Below are positions 39,483 to 48,228 of a DNA stretch of 64,000 nucleotides, one piece after another. This DNA is from a virus: IMG/VR virus record IMGVR_UViG_3300026484_000351, positions 1 through 64,000 of that record. One strand, 5' to 3'. The notes under the pieces are model-generated. The model was not told the DNA's origin and searched no databases. It saw only the letters and a program-made list of their open reading frames with translations. The stretch's first letter is position 1; each line of letters starts with the position of its first letter. The position numbers were made by a program, and so were the translations under genes.

Positions 39483-40775
39483 ATGAACATAACACAAGTA
39501 TTACCTATAATGGCGGCAAGTAAAAAGACGGGCGATGTTGTACTAATGAGAGGACTGCATGGAATAGGTAAAAGCGCTATAACAGTACAATATGCAGATC
39601 AGTATAATCTTGGTCTAGAGATATTAATATTATCTCTAATGGAACAAGGCGATTTAATCGGAATACCAAACATTACTAATAATACAACTACTTGGGCAGC
39701 ACCTGACTGGTTAAATAATTTAAGAGATAAAGCATGGCCTAAAAGATTTAATTTTGAAGATTTAGAATTTAAAGATAAAAATTTTGAAGAAGAAGTCAAC
39801 AAACATTCAAAAAATGCAATACTTAGAGAAAATTTAAATAAATTATATAACGAGTTTTATAATGTTAATTTAATTGAGCCTGTTTTAACAAAACAGGATA
39901 ATGTTTCTTGTAGATTGTCTAAAGAAACTGTATTATTTGTTGATGAATATTCAAGAGCTGGTGCAGACATACATAACAGCACAATGCAATTAATATTAGA
40001 CAAAAGACTTCATAATCATGTATTGCCTTATGTTAATGGTGTACAAACACAGATAATTGCTGCAGATAATCCCGCTGACGGTGATTACCATGTAACTGAA
40101 TTAGACCCAGCCAAATTAGATAGATTTTTAATTATTGATGTAGAAGTTGATGCAAAAGCGTGGTTGGCTTGGGCAAGAGAAAATGAGGTTAATTCTATTG
40201 TAAGAGATTTTATTATGAATAACCTAACAAAAATCCATTATGTTCCGGAAGACCAAAGTCAAACAGGAGCAACACCGAGGTCTTGGACTATGCTAGGAAA
40301 ATTTGTAAACCTTTTTGAAACTATTCCTGAAGAAAGTATTTTTCCAATTATTAGAGGTAAAGTGGGTAGCTCATTAGGAGCACAATTCTATACATATTAC
40401 AATGATTATAATAAAAATGTAAGTATTGAAGACATTCAAAAGATTATAGACCAAGAATTCTTTAAACAAGGCGATAATATTGACTTAGAGAAAATTGGAA
40501 AAGTTGTTAAGGAACTAACAAAAGAAATGGAAGGCGTAACTAAAATGGAGTATGCAGAAGAATTATTTTCGGCCATTAAAACTGAAATTAACGATGCTAA
40601 AGGGGTTGAAAATGTAATCCATGTTCTTGGCTTTTTATACTCACTTGATTTGGAAATCCTAACTTCATTACTTAAAGAATGGAAAAACAATGAAAAAGAA
40701 GCATTTTATGGATTAATGAAACTTGATCCTAAGAAGGCACTTGCCTTAAAAATTAAAAGTAAAGTTCAAAAATAA
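39483..40775 (+). CDS. MoxR-type AAA+ ATPase
   Basis: 430 residues. Walker A GLHGIGKSA (24-32), Walker B TVLFVDEYSRAG (around 148-159), sensor region IIAADNPADGDYHVTELDPA and the Arg-rich KLDRFLIIDV follow the MoxR/CbbQ order. MoxR ATPases act with VWA proteins as a chaperone or metal-insertion system. A VWA partner lies 5 kb downstream at 45653, with the PE-tailed small genes and IS607 between. Late, middle or early timing cannot be told; no clear promoter is adjacent. Confidence 0.82.
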   Translation: MNITQVLPIMAASKKTGDVVLMRGLHGIGKSAITVQYADQYNLGLEILILSLMEQGDLIGIPNITNNTTTWAAPDWLNNLRDKAWPKRFNFEDLEFKDKNFEEEVNKHSKNAILRENLNKLYNEFYNVNLIEPVLTKQDNVSCRLSKETVLFVDEYSRAGADIHNSTMQLILDKRLHNHVLPYVNGVQTQIIAADNPADGDYHVTELDPAKLDRFLIIDVEVDAKAWLAWARENEVNSIVRDFIMNNLTKIHYVPEDQSQTGATPRSWTMLGKFVNLFETIPEESIFPIIRGKVGSSLGAQFYTYYNDYNKNVSIEDIQKIIDQEFFKQGDNIDLEKIGKVVKELTKEMEGVTKMEYAEELFSAIKTEINDAKGVENVIHVLGFLYSLDLEILTSLLKEWKNNEKEAFYGLMKLDPKKALALKIKSKVQK

Positions 40776-41023
40776 TGAATAAAATACTTTTAAATGATGT
40801 TTTAAAAGTTAAAAATGATTTTTGGGAGGGAAGGAACCCAGAAATTATAGGTTTAGTATCAGAAGTTCATACCGATTCTAAAGTATATTTTATGAATTTT
40901 ATAAATGGTATAGATGCACTCCCAACTGTTTCTAATGGGTTTTATATTAAAGAAAATGATATAATTGAAAATTTTGGAAATATCAAAGTTTTTAAAGATA
41001 AGTATCCAGAATATTTTTTATAA
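40775..41023 (+). CDS. PE-tailed small protein
   Basis: 82 residues, beta-rich (EIIGLVSEVHTDSKVYFMNF), ending KDKYPEYFL. Its ATG overlaps the stop of the MoxR gene, so the two are translated together. Function unknown. Confidence 0.6.
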   Translation: MNKILLNDVLKVKNDFWEGRNPEIIGLVSEVHTDSKVYFMNFINGIDALPTVSNGFYIKENDIIENFGNIKVFKDKYPEYFL

Positions 41024-41088
41024 TTTTTCTTATGAGCATAAGTTAGATAGTTATGGAAAAATAAATAATAAAAATATGTTGGTCGATT

Positions 41089-41232
41089 ATGGCAACTAAA
41101 ACAAGTCCGGGTATAGGTGATTTTCTACTACACTCAAGTAAATCTGGTAGAAATATGATAGTTGAGATTATGGAAATTTTTATAACGGATTCTTGTAGTG
41201 TTATAATAGCAAAGAAATATAAATTTATATAA
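41089..41232 (+). pseudogene. Probable 5' part of a PE-tailed gene cut by IS607
   Basis: 47 codons from ATG: MATKTSPGIGDFLLHSSKSG, then a beta-like stretch to KKYKFI, and TAA at the edge of the IS607 element. The size and the opening fit the neighbouring PE-tailed genes, and a matching 3' part ending KYPEVYI lies on the far side (43266). No strong ribosome site is visible. Confidence 0.45.
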
Positions 41233-41249
41233 AGAATATAAATCTATAT

Positions 41250-41364
41250 AATAGTATAAAAAGTTATACTATCCTTATTTACTGCTTCTAAGTAACTTCT
41301 ATAGAACAATTTCTATAGTGGTATAAGAACTCCACAGTCATTAATTTTTTATACTGGTTAGGTA
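41250..41364 (-). ncRNA. Probable omega-RNA 3' region / element end
   Basis: Beyond the tnpB stop, read leftward, lie hairpins: ACTGGCTAGGA with TACCTAACCAGT (around 41354-41384, including the end of tnpB), TATAGAA-ATTGTTC-TATA, and GTATAAC-TTTTT-ATAC. TnpB guide RNAs are made from the tnpB 3' end and the element end, so the guide would read out from this side. The exact RNA limits are not visible. Confidence 0.4.
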
Positions 41365-42543
41365 CTATTCTATCCTAGCCAGTCTTAATGCTTCATTTAG
41401 TATGTTTATAGAAGCATTTATATCTCTATCTTCTTCAAAACTGCATTCAGAACATGAGTATATTCGCTCTTCGAGCGATAAACTCTCTTTTACTGAACCA
41501 CATCTTGAACAGGTTTTAGAGGAAGGATAATAAGTATCTATTCTAGATATACTAACTTGGTTTTCGTTAGCTTTATACTCTATTTTAGATACTAAATCAC
41601 TCCATGCTATATTAGATATAGCTTTAGACAATCTTCTATTTTTAATCATATTTTTTACTTGAAGACTTTCTAAACCTATAAAATCATATAGATTGATTAG
41701 TTTTTTGGATACCTGATGATTTATAGTGTTTCTTGAATTCTTTATTTTATTATGCACCCTAGCTACTTTTAATCTAGCTTTATTTCTATTTTTGCTTCCT
41801 TTCTTCTTTTTACTTAGTTTTCTTTGTTCTAATTTAAGTTTTCTTTGGTACTTATATGTTAATTTATGATTTTCTATAGTATATCCATCAGAACATATTA
41901 TCATATCTTTAAGACCTAAATCTATACCTACTTTCTTATTGGTTTTCTTTCTATTATTCTTTACTTCTATCTTATGTGTTATGGTTATTCAGTACTTATC
42001 TAGGTTATCTTTTTCTATAGTAAAACCTGTTATTTTACCTATATTATGGTTTGTTTTATGTTTCTTAAATTTTATTTTATGGTCTTCTTTAGTATAAGAT
42101 GACTTATTGCTTTTATTTAATTGTATATGGTTATCTTCTATTTTAACTCTAGAACCAGCCTTCATACCTATAGTCTTTTTAGATGTCTTTTTACTCTTAA
42201 ATTTAGGATATCCTCTATCTGGTTGTTTTATAAATTCCTTCATACCAAGATATAAATTAGATAAACTAGATTGTATAAAATCATTAGGTAATTTATTAAT
42301 AAAAGAATATTCTTCTTTTAATTTAGTACTAAAACCTACTATACCAGTTTGATTAGGTATCTTAGGTCTCACTTGACCTTTATTTTTGCCTTTTTCTATA
42401 GTGTACACACCAAAATAATTATCTTGTATCTTACCTAAAACATTATTATAGGTAAATCTATAGAGGTTAAATTGTTTATCTAATAATGCTTTTTGTTTAG
42501 CATTAGGATATAGTCTATATTTGTTTGTTCTTACTAATTCCAT
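41365..42543 (-). pseudogene. tnpB: TnpB RNA-guided nuclease with one in-frame TGA
   Basis: Two frames, 42543-41989 and 41988-41365, are in phase and separated only by TGA at 41991-41989 (after LDKY). Together they make a 392-residue TnpB: N-terminal RNA-binding part MELVRTNKYRLYPNAKQ, RuvC D in GIDLGLKD, E in FIGLESLQV, zinc finger CSRCG...CSEC, and D in DRDINASINIL. All catalytic residues remain. A TGG or other sense codon changed to TGA would explain it; a C-terminal start at MIICSDG would lose the first Asp. Confidence 0.82.
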
Positions 42544-42576
42544 ATTTAACCCCTTTATATTTATTTATACAATTAT

Positions 42577-43176
42577 TTATATAATATTATTTTTAAGATT
42601 TTCTTGTACAGATTTTAACATCTTTCTTCTATTACTATACATTTTCATACTAAAATGATGTATTATAGATATTAAATCCTGTGTTAATTCAGTTTGAAAA
42701 TCTTCTTCTTTGGTAAAATTTATATATACTATATCTGTTCCATAACTACTAAACCATTTTTCTATATAATTATAGCCAAATCTAGTAAGTCTATCTTTAT
42801 AAGAAATATATATAGTATCTATATTACCATTTTGTACTTCTTTAATAAGAGCATTAAAACCCTTCCTATCTTCATTCATTCCAGAAGCTATATCTTTATA
42901 TACCTTATCTACTATAATACCTTTAGAAGCAATAAATTCCCTTAATATTTTTTCTTGCTTTTCTAAGTCTTCTTTTTGTTTAGTATTACTTACTCTACAA
43001 TATATAACTTGATTTTTATCTTTGGGTTTTGTGAGCATTAAACTATCTATATCATATAAGAAATTCCTACTATTTAATTCTTTGTATTTAACCTTTCCTT
43101 GTCTTCTATAATTATTTAAAGTTTGACTTGTAATGCCCAAAATCTCTTTTATTTTCTTAGCGTTTATATAACTCAT
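42577..43176 (-). CDS. tnpA: IS607 transposase, serine recombinase
   Basis: 199 residues. N-terminal MerR-like helix-turn-helix (KKIKEILGITSQTLNNYRRQ), then the small serine recombinase domain: VIYCRVSNTKQKEDLEKQ with the nucleophile Ser, and YKDRLTRFGYNYIEKWF with the Arg pair. This order, DNA-binding first, is typical of IS607 TnpA. It appears intact, so the element could still move even with a broken tnpB. Confidence 0.88.
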   Translation of the reverse strand: MSYINAKKIKEILGITSQTLNNYRRQGKVKYKELNSRNFLYDIDSLMLTKPKDKNQVIYCRVSNTKQKEDLEKQEKILREFIASKGIIVDKVYKDIASGMNEDRKGFNALIKEVQNGNIDTIYISYKDRLTRFGYNYIEKWFSSYGTDIVYINFTKEEDFQTELTQDLISIIHHFSMKMYSNRRKMLKSVQENLKNNII

Positions 43177-43265
43177 TTATTTCCTTTTATATTTATTTAT
43201 ATATTAAGTAATTTTATTATATAATTTATTATAGATAGAAAGTTATTAATTATAGGTGCAAAATA

Positions 43266-43394
43266 ATGTTTATTATTGGAGAAAAAGGTCCGGCACCTCT
43301 TAAAGGTACTATTGCTTATGTTACTAATTATGATTTATGGATAAATTGCAATTTAGAAGAAATCCCTAGTAAATATCCGGAGGTATATATTTGA
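43266..43394 (+). pseudogene. Probable 3' part of a PE-tailed gene cut by IS607
   Basis: 42 codons: MFIIGEKGPAPLKGTIAYVT...SKYPEVYI, open upstream to the edge of IS607. It carries the PE tail. With the fragment at 41089 it could rebuild a protein of about 95 residues. It may also be translated alone, but the ATG has no good ribosome site. Confidence 0.45.
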
Positions 43395-43870
43395 AAATAA
43401 ATGAATTAAAAATAACTCACACCAATGGAGATTTATATTCCGGATATACGATTGAACTTAACAATATTACTAAATATTTTGAACACAATGAGAAATTTCA
43501 AGAAGCAGGAATGTTCACAACTAGAAAAATGAAACAACTTTTAGAGGACCCAGAATTCCTAGACTTTGTAATAAGTAATTACAAGTCTTCAGAACCAGTT
43601 GTTGATTTTGATTCTCTAATAGTAGAAAAGGGAGTATCAAAATCAATGCAGGTGCTATTTTATCGTTCTAGAATAGCAATGAATTATTTTGGAGTGATAA
43701 CCGAAATGTTAATGAAACTCCGAAATCGAAAAACGATTTTAATTAAACTAGAAGACCCCTTAAAAAACTTTAATATAGAAACAATCGTAAAACTACAAAA
43801 TAAAGAAGAAATGAAGGAGTTTTTTGATTATCAATATATTGAAAACAAATACCCGGAGATGTATATATGA
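43391..43870 (+). CDS. PE-tailed protein
   Basis: 159 residues with a TTG start inside the previous stop (ATTTGA), behind a strong GGAGG. Mixed alpha/beta with AMNYFGVITEMLMKLRNRKT; ends ENKYPEMYI. Function unknown. Confidence 0.6.
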   Translation: MKINELKITHTNGDLYSGYTIELNNITKYFEHNEKFQEAGMFTTRKMKQLLEDPEFLDFVISNYKSSEPVVDFDSLIVEKGVSKSMQVLFYRSRIAMNYFGVITEMLMKLRNRKTILIKLEDPLKNFNIETIVKLQNKEEMKEFFDYQYIENKYPEMYI

Positions 43871-44133
43871 AAAAAAGAGAAGTATTAAAAGGTGATTATG
43901 TTTTAATAAAAGACCGTAATGATATTCAGCATGTTGTAAGAGTAGATGCTGTTGTAAAAATAGATACGATAAAACCTTCAAAAAAAGTCCAAGCGTATGC
44001 AAGTACTATTATTAAAAGTATAGATAAAAGTAATCTTAATACCACCACATTTTATGATAAAGATGTACAACTAATATTAGGAGCTATAAATGCTCGAACA
44101 CTAGAAACAGAATATCCTGAGATATTTCTATGA
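43867..44133 (+). CDS. PE-tailed small protein
   Basis: 88 residues. GDYVLIKDRNDIQHVVRVDAV is barrel-like (KOW/SH3-type); ends ETEYPEIFL. ATGA overlap with the gene before and after. Confidence 0.6.
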   Translation: MKKREVLKGDYVLIKDRNDIQHVVRVDAVVKIDTIKPSKKVQAYASTIIKSIDKSNLNTTTFYDKDVQLILGAINARTLETEYPEIFL

Positions 44134-44399
44134 TTGGTAAATTTGTATTAATAAAAACAGATAATATTATTGAAAAAGGTTCGAAGCACTCAGAAGATCA
44201 ACCTTGTTATTTTGTGGTAAATATAATAGAAAAGAGTAAAATTGGCAGAGATTGGAAATCAAAAGTTCTTTGGTTTTATGATGTTGCATATAATGAATTA
44301 CATTTTTTTAAAAAAGATATATTGTTTGAATTTGAAAAAGAACCATCTTGGAGAGAGATGGAAAACATGGAAGGAACACATCCAGAGTACTGGTTATAA
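44130..44399 (+). CDS. PE-tailed small protein
   Basis: 89 residues. MIGKFVLIKTDNIIEKGSKH opens a barrel-like domain; ends EGTHPEYWL. It overlaps the previous stop by four bases. Confidence 0.6.
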   Translation: MIGKFVLIKTDNIIEKGSKHSEDQPCYFVVNIIEKSKIGRDWKSKVLWFYDVAYNELHFFKKDILFEFEKEPSWREMENMEGTHPEYWL

Positions 44400-44421
44400 A
44401 GGATTAAAAATAGTTTATGCA

Positions 44422-44742
44422 ATGGTAGATGACCAACTGAATATTTTAAAAATATATTCAGAAAAGGGTTTAGATGACATTAGAAAATTAAGAACTATCC
44501 ATGTAAGTAAATTTGAAAAATTAAAATTTAATGGAAATTATGGAAGTTCAACTGTTTTTCCGTTTTATGATATTAATGAGGCAAAAATAGTTACTGCTAT
44601 TAAACAGGTTCAGGGATTAAAGGAACAAGCAATTAATTATGAGAATAACGACTGGAAAATTAATGAAAATTTCAAAAGTATAGATAAAACTCAAGAGTGG
44701 TTGAAAAAGAAGGAAAAAATTTATCCAGAGTACTTCGTTTAA
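44422..44742 (+). CDS. PE-tailed protein, start uncertain
   Basis: 106 residues from ATG 44422 (MVDDQLNILKIYSEKG); the frame is open from 44242, but that part overlaps the previous gene. AAAGGATTAAAA lies 12 bases too far upstream for this ATG, so an unusual start near 44412 is possible. Ends KIYPEYFV. Confidence 0.5.
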   Translation: MVDDQLNILKIYSEKGLDDIRKLRTIHVSKFEKLKFNGNYGSSTVFPFYDINEAKIVTAIKQVQGLKEQAINYENNDWKINENFKSIDKTQEWLKKKEKIYPEYFV

Positions 44743-44749
44743 TCTTATT

Positions 44750-44771
44750 TTAATATTTATTATGTTATAAT
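44750..44771 (+). promoter_or_regulatory. Phage promoter, variant copy 10
   Basis: TTAATATTTATT then ATGTTATAAT; -10 box 44766-44771. Confidence 0.68.
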
Positions 44772-44801
44772 TATTATAGAAAAACACATAAAGGTTATAT
44801 A

Positions 44802-44936
44802 ATGACAAAAGCGATAAACAACTACAGAATAAGTATTAATTCAAATGACAGATTAACTGGAGAGTTTACAGGTGGAAAAGAATATTTTGAAACTGAAGCA
44901 GAAGCAGTGATAGTTTTTAATAAATTTGTTTTATAA
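44802..44936 (+). CDS. Small protein, possibly truncated
   Basis: 44 residues (MTKAINNYRISINSNDRLTG...NKFVL) after AAAGGTTATATA. Past the TAA the same frame reads ELAPNNNFLFIEKYI, and with one more A in the A run near 44983 it would continue NEILASFDTTGI and stop exactly against the next ATG. The present stop may therefore cut a gene of about 73 residues. Confidence 0.5.
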   Translation: MTKAINNYRISINSNDRLTGEFTGGKEYFETEAEAVIVFNKFVL

Positions 44937-45022
44937 GAATTAGCACCAAATAATAACTTTCTATTTATAGAGAAATATATAAAAATGAAATTTTAGCAAG
45001 TTTTGATACAACAGGAATATAA

Positions 45023-45643
45023 ATGATACATAATTTTTTAATAGAGTCTTTGAATGATATTGAAGGTATTAATAAAATACAGCATAAACTACAAGATACT
45101 TTGTTAAGACCAGCAAAAATCCCTAAGGGAACAGCGGCATTATATTTTAGTGCAAGTGAACTTTCTCGAATAGTTACTAAATTTTTAGATATTAAAAAGA
45201 AGTTTATTGAATTAGATTTATTTAAAGATGAGTTTGATAGATGTAATTATTTTAAAGTTTCTGAATTAGATACACTTACTTTAATAGAACATAATTTGAT
45301 GCTTTGGGATTTAAATTATGAAAGTTTATTTGCCACTTTAAAGTATGAAATAAACGATTTAACAGAAAGAATAAAAAGAGCACCATTAAATTGGTATAAT
45401 AAGCATGCTTATTTAATAAATAATGAGACTTATATTGACAAAAAATATTTTAGTATTTACAGAATAGTTGATAAAAATTGGGATACTTTAACAATCACCT
45501 TAGAATGTTGTAAGTATAGTACCCATTCGAAAAGTCTTTCAATAGATATAGTTAAAATTAAATGTGATAGTATTAGAGATATATATCAAGAACAGTTTTT
45601 AAGTGAAGAAATAGGGAAGATTTACCCCGAATGGTTTTTATAA
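45023..45643 (+). CDS. PE-tailed protein
   Basis: 206 residues, the longest of the group. Helical first 135 residues (LTLIEHNLMLWDLNYESLFA), then a beta-rich domain with NKHAYLINNETYIDKKYFSI; ends KIYPEWFL. Next to the VWA gene. Confidence 0.6.
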   Translation: MIHNFLIESLNDIEGINKIQHKLQDTLLRPAKIPKGTAALYFSASELSRIVTKFLDIKKKFIELDLFKDEFDRCNYFKVSELDTLTLIEHNLMLWDLNYESLFATLKYEINDLTERIKRAPLNWYNKHAYLINNETYIDKKYFSIYRIVDKNWDTLTITLECCKYSTHSKSLSIDIVKIKCDSIRDIYQEQFLSEEIGKIYPEWFL

Positions 45644-45652
45644 GGAGAAATA

Positions 45653-46996
45653 GTGGAAAAAGCAACAGTAGAGAAATTATATAACGAGCAGGATAGGGAA
45701 TGTATAGATTCCACCTTTGCTAATATGTTTTCTAGTCCAGCATACAGAGAAGATTATGTTTTTTATGCTCATATATTGGCGCAATGTAAAGTAATTATGA
45801 CAAGCGATGTTGATTTAGCAGGAGTAAATTTTACAATTAACAAGTATAACCTTTTTATTAATCCAGAAAGATTTCTTGAATTACCCCTTTTGGAAAGAAT
45901 GTCAGTACTTAAACACGAATCGCTTCATATTCTTTATGGGCATATTTCAAGAAAGGGAGACAGAAACCATAAATTATTCAATAACTCTTCAGATGTTGCA
46001 ATTAACCAGCTTATCACGAGAGAACATTTACCTGAAGGCTGTCTTTACCCTGATACTCTTGAAAAGGCTCTAAAGGAACAAGGTTATAAAATAAAAGTAC
46101 CTGAAATGCTTTCAGCAGAACATTATTATGATTTACTTCCTTCAGAAATAAAAGATAATGCCGAGAATGGACAATGTAATAGTGGAGAAGGAAATCCTCA
46201 AAATTGTGAAAAATGTGGTGGAGCTGGTAAAGAAGAAGACGGAAAACCTTGTAAACATTGTAATGGAACGGGTAAAGAATTCTACAAAGGTTTATTTAAA
46301 GATAATCCACTTGATGACCATAGCAAATGGAATGAGTCAGAAGGAGAATCTGACTTACAACAGGACATCACAAAAAGAATGATTGATAAAAGTATTGAAA
46401 AATCAAGAGGAAACACGCCTTCTCATTTAGAGTATTTTATGGAATTATGGGGGAAAAAAGCACAAATTAGTTGGAAAAAAGTTCTTAGAAATATCGCAAG
46501 TAATAAAAAAGCAAATAAAGTAACAACTATTATGAGAAAATCAAGACGGTTCCCAAATAGACTTGAAATTAGAGGCCATAAGAAAGACAAAATCTTTGAT
46601 ATTGTAGTTATATTAGATGTTTCGGGGAGTATGTCAGATAAAGAAATTATTACTGGACTGGCAGAAATTCGTGAAGTAGCAAAACTTACGGCAAGTACTG
46701 TTAAAATTATTCAAGTTGATACAGAAGTGCATGCAGTAGAGGATTTTACGCCAGGCAAATTTAATAGAAGTGCAGGTGGTGGAACAGAAATGCTACCAGG
46801 ATTTAGATACATTAAGGAGAATAAGGTATCGCATGATGCTATTATTTTAATTACAGATGGATGGATAGAGGATATTTCATACTGGGCAAAAGAAGGTGTA
46901 GCACCAAAATGTCCTTTAATGATTCTTAGCACTGAAGCAGATATTGATGTTTCAGGATACAGAAATTATAGATTTTTCAAACTAGATCAAGCGTAG
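45653..46996 (+). CDS. VWA protein with metallopeptidase-like N-terminal domain
   Basis: 447 residues, GTG start after AAGGAGAAATA. HESLHILYGH (88-97) is an HExxH zinc motif as in DUF2201-type VWA proteins. CEKCGGAGK and CKHCNGTGK near 183-206 form a DnaJ-like zinc knuckle. The C-terminal VWA domain has the MIDAS motif DVSGSMS near 325, with GGTEM and ITDGW. Together with the MoxR gene at 39483 it makes a MoxR/VWA chaperone pair. Possible clients are the PE-tailed proteins encoded around it (inference). Confidence 0.8.
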   Translation: MEKATVEKLYNEQDRECIDSTFANMFSSPAYREDYVFYAHILAQCKVIMTSDVDLAGVNFTINKYNLFINPERFLELPLLERMSVLKHESLHILYGHISRKGDRNHKLFNNSSDVAINQLITREHLPEGCLYPDTLEKALKEQGYKIKVPEMLSAEHYYDLLPSEIKDNAENGQCNSGEGNPQNCEKCGGAGKEEDGKPCKHCNGTGKEFYKGLFKDNPLDDHSKWNESEGESDLQQDITKRMIDKSIEKSRGNTPSHLEYFMELWGKKAQISWKKVLRNIASNKKANKVTTIMRKSRRFPNRLEIRGHKKDKIFDIVVILDVSGSMSDKEIITGLAEIREVAKLTASTVKIIQVDTEVHAVEDFTPGKFNRSAGGGTEMLPGFRYIKENKVSHDAIILITDGWIEDISYWAKEGVAPKCPLMILSTEADIDVSGYRNYRFFKLDQA

Positions 46997-47006
46997 GAAA
47001 AACATT

Positions 47007-47270
47007 ATGAATTATTATGAAAATGCTAATATGCAATTTGAAAAAAGAGAACCAATTAGATATTATTTTGATGGTAAAGATCTCAAAGGAATTTATAATA
47101 TAGATTCTGGAAAAAATCTAAAAAAATCTATTTTAAAAAGAAAATTCAAGATAGGCTCATTAAAAAGTGTTGATATAGCCGAATATAGAGAACTAGGATT
47201 ATTTCATAGTTATCATAAAAGTATTTCAAAAGAAAAGGCAGAAAAATTATATCCAGAATTTTTTATATAA
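47007..47270 (+). CDS. PE-tailed small protein
   Basis: 87 residues, basic middle (GKNLKKSILKRKFKIGSLKS), ending KLYPEFFI. Function unknown. Confidence 0.6.
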   Translation: MNYYENANMQFEKREPIRYYFDGKDLKGIYNIDSGKNLKKSILKRKFKIGSLKSVDIAEYRELGLFHSYHKSISKEKAEKLYPEFFI

Positions 47271-47279
47271 GGAAAAAAT

Positions 47280-47561
47280 ATGAGTTTAAAGAATATTAAA
47301 GTATTTAATCAAAATGAATATATTGGTAAAATTATCAAACTTCAAATGAAAGGTACTAACAATATAGGTTTTTATGAAGTTGTTAAATTTAACAGTTATA
47401 TATCTTGTAGATTAATTTATACTATTGAGAAAGGAACAATAAGAAAACAATTTAAAACTAATAGATGTGTCTTATTTGACATTAAAGATTTTTTTAATAG
47501 TGAATTCTTAAATTGTAAACCAGAGGAATTTGAAATTAAATACCCTGAATATTTTATATAG
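47280..47561 (+). CDS. PE-tailed small protein
   Basis: 93 residues, barrel-like start (YIGKIIKLQMKGTNNIGFYE), ending EIKYPEYFI, the clearest form of the tail. Starts nine bases after the previous stop. Confidence 0.6.
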   Translation: MSLKNIKVFNQNEYIGKIIKLQMKGTNNIGFYEVVKFNSYISCRLIYTIEKGTIRKQFKTNRCVLFDIKDFFNSEFLNCKPEEFEIKYPEYFI

Positions 47562-47569
47562 GAGAGAAA

Positions 47570-47785
47570 ATGAATGAATTAGATAAATATTTTAATAAAA
47601 AAATGTCATTCAAAGACATATTTACTAAAGATGGAAGTGGTTCTTTTAGTGAAGATTTTGATGTCCGTACTATAAAGGACAGAAAAATGGAAAATATAAA
47701 AAATTATATCAAAGAACATTATGATATGAGTTTGGATGAATTAGATGAATTTATAATGAAATATGAACCTGAAAGGACTGTATAA
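47570..47785 (+). CDS. Hypothetical protein
   Basis: 71 residues, acidic and helical, ending KYEPERTV. It lies in the PE-tail cluster but lacks the tail. The stop overlaps the next ATG. Confidence 0.55.
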   Translation: MNELDKYFNKKMSFKDIFTKDGSGSFSEDFDVRTIKDRKMENIKNYIKEHYDMSLDELDEFIMKYEPERTV

Positions 47786-48228
47786 TGGGTAAAATCTTAT
47801 ACGCAATTAAACCAATAGGTGTCACAAAGGGGTTTGGGCGAGTATATAACAAACAGTTATATATTGGTAAGTATGAAGTTATTAATGGTACTGACATTAA
47901 ATTAGTAGAAGTGCAGGACTTTAATAAAAATATAATTAAAAGACATTCATTTCCAGCGTCACTAAAATATGGCTCATACAATGGAATACAAACAGAAGAT
48001 GTTGGTAGTGAAAATATCTATTCTGGAATGCCCAACACCAATTCGGTAATATTATTTGTAACATTAGTCGAAGCCAAATTACAAAAATTAATAGATATAA
48101 AATATATTAAGATATATTTTGAAAAGGAACTAAGAAAACTTCAAGAAAGAGCAGAAAATAATCTACCTAAAAATATTGAAGAAATTTTTGAGGAATATAG
48201 TGGTAAATACCCGGAATATTTAATATGA
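47785..48228 (+). CDS. PE-tailed protein
   Basis: 147 residues. YIGKYEVINGTDIKLVEVQD is barrel-like and followed by a Lys/Glu helix (FEKELRKLQERAENN); ends GKYPEYLI. Confidence 0.6.
   Translation: MGKILYAIKPIGVTKGFGRVYNKQLYIGKYEVINGTDIKLVEVQDFNKNIIKRHSFPASLKYGSYNGIQTEDVGSENIYSGMPNTNSVILFVTLVEAKLQKLIDIKYIKIYFEKELRKLQERAENNLPKNIEEIFEEYSGKYPEYLI

Larger units (their letters stand above)
41233..43230 (-). mobile_element. IS607-family insertion sequence
   Basis: A leftward pair, tnpA (serine recombinase) then tnpB, with structured RNA-like sequence beyond tnpB, is the IS607 layout. Exact ends are unknown because IS607 leaves no target duplication or long terminal repeats; the limits given are the flanking phage fragments. 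Both genes have similar leaders (CCTTTTATATTTATTTATA read on the + strand). Confidence 0.8.

Noticed and set aside
42107-42945. Plus-strand frames within IS607
   Set aside because: They are reverse shadows of tnpB and tnpA, which have full motifs on the minus strand.
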